Positions 6,563-9,776 of a DNA stretch of 9,776 nucleotides are shown piece by piece. This stretch comes from QYOJ01 sp043810345. GTDB lineage: Bacteria; Bacteroidota; Bacteroidia; Bacteroidales; FEN-979. Below the pieces are notes generated by a model. It was not told the DNA's origin. It did no database searches and was given only the letters and a program-made list of their open reading frames with translations. Numbering within the stretch: the stretch's first letter is position 1; every line of letters begins with the position of its first letter. The translations under genes were made by a program, and so were the position numbers. Where the stretch lies: contig JBDROF010000040.1 of the NCBI GenBank assembly GCA_043810345.1, positions 1-9,776 of the forward strand. The letters are read 5' to 3'.

Positions 6563-7860
6563 AGATCCTGGTAATGTGTAATAAATCCCCCTATCCACCC
6601 CGGGAAGGTGGCCCTATCGCTATGCACATGATCGTAGAGGGGTTGATCAGCGAAGGGCATCAGGTGAAGGTGCTGGCGGTCAATTCCTATAAATACAAAA
6701 TAAGTCTGGATGACATCCCCGGATCATACCGGGAGAAAACAGGCATCGAATTAATCGATGTCGATCTGCGGATAAAACCGTTGGAAGCCTTTCTGAATCT
6801 TTTCACGGGCCGCTCCTACCATGTGGAACGATTCATCTCCTCCAGGTTCCGAAAACGGCTGATTGAAGTCCTCCGGTCAAACCGGTTCGATATCGTTCAG
6901 ATGGAGACCCTCTTTTTAGCGCCTTACCTCACCACCGTGAGAGCCCACTCGGATGCCAGCGTCGTATTGCGGGCCCATAACATCGAGCACCTGATCTGGT
7001 CGCGCGTGGCAGAAACCACCCTAAATCCGCTGAAACGTCTCTACATCCGTCACCTGGCCACTACCCTGAAACGTTACGAACAGGGCATGATCCCACAGTT
7101 CGACGGCCTCGCCGCCATTACGGAGAAAGACGCTGATTATTTCAGGGAGTCTGCAGTCTGCAGTCCACAGTCCATCTTCAAATCTTACGTCTCACGTCCC
7201 ACGTCTCACGTCTCACGTCCCACGTCTCACGTCTCACGTCCCACGTCTCACGTCTTACGTCCTGCGTCCATCATCGCTATTCCCTTCGGTATTGACCTTG
7301 ACAACTTCCCACCCCCTGTCCCCTCTCCCGATCCGCTATCTTTGTTCACCATCGGTGCGATGAACTGGATCCCCAACGCGGAAGGGATCAGGTGGTTCCT
7401 GCATCATGTATGGCCGGAGATACATGACGAGTTTCCCTCCCTGAAATACTACCTTGCAGGACGGGAAATGCCTGACTGGATGGTACGCATGGCATTTCCG
7501 AACGTGGAGGTGCTCGGGGAGGTGCCGGATGCACGGGAATTTATCGACGCCCATGGGATCATGATCGTTCCGTTGCTTTCGGGCAGCGGGATCAGGATCA
7601 AGATCATCGAAGGAATGGCTGCCGGTAAACCGGTTCTCTCCACCCTGATCGGAGCCGAAGGGATCGACTGTACCCACGGGAAAAATATCCTTATCGCCAA
7701 TGCTCCCTGCGAATTCATTGACATGATCTCCCTCTGCATCAACGATATGGACCGTTACACGCAGGTGGGTGTAGAAGCCAGAAAATTGATTGAGAGCACC
7801 TATGACCGGCGCCAGATCATCCGGAAGCTGATCGCATTTTATCAACAACTGACCGGTTAA
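6559..7860 (+). CDS. GT4-type glycosyltransferase with heptamer-repeat insert
   Basis: A 433-residue GT-B fold glycosyltransferase, predicted cytoplasmic, transferring a sugar from an activated donor to an envelope glycan. The ATG at 6559 overlaps the upstream stop and gives the usual first strand, MKILVMCNKSPYPPREGG, with the glycine-rich loop; an upstream in-frame start would add a non-homologous tail. The N-domain includes RAHNIEH (138-144). The C-domain starts near 261 (SLFTIGAMNWIPN) and holds the donor-site segment SGSGIRIKIIEGMAAGKP (341-358). Of the EX7E pair only E351 is present, with S343 in the first position. Residues about 197-238 are a low-complexity insert, essentially SRPTSHV repeated, encoded by 7-nt tandem repeats. 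It sits in the linker between domains, where relatives pass straight from a helix to IPFGIDL. The gene remains open, so activity is plausible. Sugar and acceptor are unknown. Confidence 0.9.
   Translation: MKILVMCNKSPYPPREGGPIAMHMIVEGLISEGHQVKVLAVNSYKYKISLDDIPGSYREKTGIELIDVDLRIKPLEAFLNLFTGRSYHVERFISSRFRKRLIEVLRSNRFDIVQMETLFLAPYLTTVRAHSDASVVLRAHNIEHLIWSRVAETTLNPLKRLYIRHLATTLKRYEQGMIPQFDGLAAITEKDADYFRESAVCSPQSIFKSYVSRPTSHVSRPTSHVSRPTSHVLRPASIIAIPFGIDLDNFPPPVPSPDPLSLFTIGAMNWIPNAEGIRWFLHHVWPEIHDEFPSLKYYLAGREMPDWMVRMAFPNVEVLGEVPDAREFIDAHGIMIVPLLSGSGIRIKIIEGMAAGKPVLSTLIGAEGIDCTHGKNILIANAPCEFIDMISLCINDMDRYTQVGVEARKLIESTYDRRQIIRKLIAFYQQLTG
7148..7175 (+). repeat. Heptamer array 1: four AGTCYRY-type units
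   Basis: Units are AGTCTGC, AGTCTGC, AGTCCAC and AGTCCAT, in perfect 7-nt register. They lie inside the glycosyltransferase gene and encode about residues 197-206. An 11-nt spacer separates them from the next array. Confidence 0.85.
7187..7270 (+). repeat. Heptamer array 2: twelve ACGTCYC-type units in a coding sequence
   Basis: Twelve consecutive 7-nt units follow ACGTCTC or ACGTCCC, the last three degenerate (ACGTCTT, ACGTCCT, GCGTCCA). The order TC, CC, TC repeats three times from 7187 to 7249, giving a 21-bp higher-order unit that encodes a 7-residue peptide repeat. All three forward frames are free of stops in the array, while the reverse complement contains TGA. Twelve units equal 84 bp, a multiple of three, so the present copy number keeps the frame. 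Confidence 0.92.
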
Positions 7861-7872
7861 CCCGCTTTTTTT

Positions 7873-7880
7873 TATTTTTG
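7873..7880 (+). promoter_or_regulatory. Possible -7 element upstream of the second glycosyltransferase
   Basis: TATTTTTG fits the TAnnTTTG consensus and ends 19 nt before ATG 7900. It is embedded in a T-rich run and lacks a clear -33 element, so it could be chance. If real, the second glycosyltransferase can be transcribed independently of the permease operon. Confidence 0.35.
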
Positions 7881-7899
7881 TCTGGTTGAAGCTAGCTGC

Positions 7900-9063
7900 A
7901 TGAAGTTATTTTTTCTCTTACCACGAGTTCCTTACCCTACCGAGAAAGGCGATAAGCTACGGGCATTTCACCAGATCACCCACCTTGCGAAGTACCATGA
8001 GATCATCATCTGCGCACTCAACGAGGGGGTGTTACACGAGGATGCCATACCGGTCCTGAGCAAGTACGCCAGCGCCGTACACATCATCCCGATCTCAAAA
8101 TCGACCATCATCAGCAACCTAGCACGGGCACTCTTCACCGGGAAACCACTCCAGGTGGGATATTATTATAATACCTCCACAAAAAAGATCATCCATGCAC
8201 TGATCAATAAATACAAACCTGACCATATCTTTTGTCAGCTGATACGCATGGCTGAATATGTTAAAGACCTTCCGGTTCCCAAAACCCTTGATTACCAGGA
8301 TGTCTTTTCAAAAGGGGTGGAACGCCGGCTGGCGAGTTCATCCCTCTTCTTTCGTCCATTTCTGAAACTGGAATACCAGCGGATGCTCGATTCGGAACGG
8401 GTGGCCTTCGACCGGTTCGACAACAAGATCATCATCTCCTACCCCGACCGTAATCTCATACCTCATCCGGAGCGGGAAAAGATTGTGGTGGTAGCCAACG
8501 GGGTCGATACCACCTTTTTTCACCCGCTTGTGCGCGAGAAGGAGTATGACCTGGTTTTCACCGGCAACATGAGTTATCCTCCAAACGTGCAGAGCTGCGA
8601 ATTCCTGGTGAACAGGATTCTGCCCCTGGCTCTGAAAAAGAAACCCGATCTCAATGTACTCATCGCGGGCGCCAATCCCACCATGCGCGTCAGGGTGTTA
8701 AACTCCCCCATGGTAGAGGTCAGTGGTTGGGTTCCCGACATGCGGGAAGCCTATGCCCGGGCGAATGTCTTCATTGCCCCGATGCAGCTGGGTACCGGAT
8801 TGCAGAATAAACTCCTGGAAGCAATGGCCATGAAGATCCCCTGCATTACCTCTCCCCTGGCCAACCAGGCCCTCAACGCACGGGACAGGGAAGATATCCT
8901 GATCGGGGAAACCCCGCAAGACTATGCCGATCATATCATCGAGCTGCTGAACAACCAATCATTAGCTGCGACTGTAGCAGAAAATGGCTATCAGTTTGTC
9001 CTGAAAAACTACTCCTGGGAAGCCGAAACCGCGAAGATCGAAGCATTGATTTCAGGGAAGTAG
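7900..9063 (+). CDS. GT4-type glycosyltransferase (EpsH1/PEP-CTERM-associated sugar transferase-like)
   Basis: A 387-residue GT-B glycosyltransferase. It opens with MKLFFLLPRVPYPTEKGDKL and RAFHQITHLAKYHE. This N-terminus (PYP...KGDK.R.FH) is characteristic of the sugar transferases described with PEP-CTERM/EpsH1 exopolysaccharide systems (TIGR03087-type, from memory of the family). Further marks are VVVANGVDTTFFHP (196-209), TGNMSYPPN (221-229), VSGWVPDMREAYARA (274-288) and the donor-site segment GTGLQNKLLEAMAMKIPC (298-315). E307 is the conserved glutamate of the last motif. It follows the first glycosyltransferase by 39 nt on the same strand, and the two probably act in the same polysaccharide or LPS pathway. 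No exosortase or PEP-CTERM gene is present in the window, so the association named in the family title need not apply. No membrane segment is evident. Confidence 0.9.
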   Translation: MKLFFLLPRVPYPTEKGDKLRAFHQITHLAKYHEIIICALNEGVLHEDAIPVLSKYASAVHIIPISKSTIISNLARALFTGKPLQVGYYYNTSTKKIIHALINKYKPDHIFCQLIRMAEYVKDLPVPKTLDYQDVFSKGVERRLASSSLFFRPFLKLEYQRMLDSERVAFDRFDNKIIISYPDRNLIPHPEREKIVVVANGVDTTFFHPLVREKEYDLVFTGNMSYPPNVQSCEFLVNRILPLALKKKPDLNVLIAGANPTMRVRVLNSPMVEVSGWVPDMREAYARANVFIAPMQLGTGLQNKLLEAMAMKIPCITSPLANQALNARDREDILIGETPQDYADHIIELLNNQSLAATVAENGYQFVLKNYSWEAETAKIEALISGK

Positions 9064-9105
9064 TCAGGGGTCAGGAAGTCAGGAGGAATGAGGAATCAGG
9101 AATCA
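9063..9105 (+). repeat. Heptamer array 3: GTCAGGR and GGAATSA units
   Basis: Starting on the last base of the preceding stop codon: GTCAGGG, GTCAGGA, one extra A, GTCAGGA, GGAATGA, GGAATCA, GGAATCA. Six 7-nt units in two related flavours are interrupted by a single-base insertion at 9077. The stretch lies between the second glycosyltransferase and ettA and is not coding. Confidence 0.75.
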
Positions 9106-9120
9106 GGCCTCCAGAAACAA

Positions 9121-9155
9121 TTCGTAATTCGTAATTCGTAATTCGTAATTCGTAA
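9121..9155 (+). repeat. Heptamer array 4: five perfect TTCGTAA units
   Basis: Five identical 7-nt units in tandem end 10 nt before the ettA start codon, so they occupy the leader or promoter region of that gene. The array is 15 nt from array 3, mirroring the paired arrangement of arrays 1 and 2. No TAnnTTTG promoter element is visible in this intergenic stretch. Confidence 0.95.
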
Positions 9156-9165
9156 TTGAAATTCC

Positions 9166-9776
9166 ATGTCCGACGATCGGAAAGTCATCTTCAGTATGGT
9201 CAATGTCTCCAGGACATTCCCACCGCACAAGCAGGTACTGAAAAATATCTACCTCTCATTCTTCTATGGAGCCAAGATCGGCATCATTGGATTAAACGGC
9301 TCCGGCAAATCCACTCTCCTCCGGATTATCGCCGGTACCGAAAAATCGTTTCAGGGTGATGTGGTCTTTTCGCCCGGCTATTCTGTTGGGATGCTTGAAC
9401 AGGAGCCGGAGCTGGATAACACGAAAACCGTTCGGGAGATTGTGGAAGAGGGAGTTCTGGAGGTGGTGAATTTGTTGAAAGCTTACGAAGAGGTGAATAA
9501 CAAATTTGCTGAACCAATGTCCGATCAGGAGATGGAAAAACTGATCACCCGCCAGGGAGAGCTTACTGAGGAGCTGGAACAGCACGACGCCTGGAACCTC
9601 GACAGCCGGTTGGAACGGGCCATGGACGCCCTCCGCTGTCCTCTCCCCGAGACTCCGGTCAGGGTGCTCTCGGGAGGTGAACGGCGCCGGGTAGCGCTAT
9701 GCCGTCTCCTGCTCCGGGAACCGGACATCCTGCTGCTCGACGAGCCCACCAACCACCTGGATGCCGAATCGGTACA
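9166..9776 (+). CDS. ettA: Energy-dependent translational throttle protein EttA (ABC-F), 5' part
   Basis: The frame opens at ATG 9166 and leaves the window after 203 codons. It is the first ATP-binding domain of EttA, a soluble ABC-F protein that binds the ribosomal E site and regulates entry into elongation according to the ATP/ADP ratio. Visible are VLKNIYLSFFYGAKIGIIG, Walker A GLNGSGKST (42-50), the signature LSGGERRRVALCRLLL (168-183) and Walker B DILLLDEPTNHLDAES (187-202). The region between Walker A and signature carries EQEPELDNTKTVREIVEEG and a helical segment, matching EttA closely in sequence and length. The other ABC-F types (Uup, YheS) lack this pattern. The second ATPase domain is beyond the right edge. 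The start is clear because MSDDRKVIFSM precedes the first strand directly. It may be read through from the glycosyltransferase gene, as no own promoter is seen. Confidence 0.95.
   Translation, partial: MSDDRKVIFSMVNVSRTFPPHKQVLKNIYLSFFYGAKIGIIGLNGSGKSTLLRIIAGTEKSFQGDVVFSPGYSVGMLEQEPELDNTKTVREIVEEGVLEVVNLLKAYEEVNNKFAEPMSDQEMEKLITRQGELTEELEQHDAWNLDSRLERAMDALRCPLPETPVRVLSGGERRRVALCRLLLREPDILLLDEPTNHLDAESV

Noticed and set aside
7148..7270. A CRISPR array
   Set aside because: The units are 7 nt with no spacers, and no cas gene is present.
7141..7270. The first glycosyltransferase as a broken gene disrupted by a repeat insertion
   Set aside because: The reading frame continues through the repeats into an intact C-terminal domain ending in a normal stop, so nothing shows it is a pseudogene in this copy.
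7336..7848. A 170-codon minus-strand open frame within the first glycosyltransferase
   Set aside because: It is antisense to the conserved C-terminal GT domain; the open frame follows from the codon use of the real gene.

Overview
The window looks like chromosomal DNA from a member of the phylum Bacteroidota, probably an uncultured Bacteroidales-like lineage (inference). Three things point there. Two complete proteins end in type IX secretion system (T9SS) type A sorting domains. Several start codons lack a Shine-Dalgarno sequence. Upstream regions carry TAnnTTTG-type -7 promoter elements.

The left half (1-4799) is on the minus strand. It holds three genes for secreted proteins: a 5' fragment of a large secreted protein (1-665), a full-length paralogue of it (821-2671), and a more distant Asp-box protein with a T9SS tail (2793-4799). 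The first two are a tandem duplication. Each of the two complete genes is followed by a good intrinsic terminator, and each of the three has its own likely promoter, so they appear to be separate transcription units. The two complete genes share a nearly identical 23-nt leader just upstream of the start codon.

The divergent intergenic region (4800-5125) holds a promoter firing left, a run of GC-rich hairpins that look like a palindromic intergenic repeat, and a promoter firing right.

The right half (5126-9776) is on the plus strand and concerns the cell envelope. It begins with an LptF/LptG-family permease, which overlaps a GT4-type glycosyltransferase by ATGA. A second GT4 glycosyltransferase follows, resembling the EpsH1/PEP-CTERM-associated sugar transferases. 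The window ends inside ettA, an ABC-F translation factor. The permease and glycosyltransferases plausibly act in LPS or exopolysaccharide assembly and export, but the substrate cannot be read from the sequence.

The most unusual feature is a set of four short tandem arrays of different sequence that all have a 7-nt period. Two lie inside the first glycosyltransferase and two lie between the second glycosyltransferase and ettA. The in-gene array is open in all three forward frames, but gain or loss of one unit would shift the downstream frame into an early stop, so it could act as a length-variable switch. I see no CRISPR array, tRNA, rRNA, transposase or phage gene.
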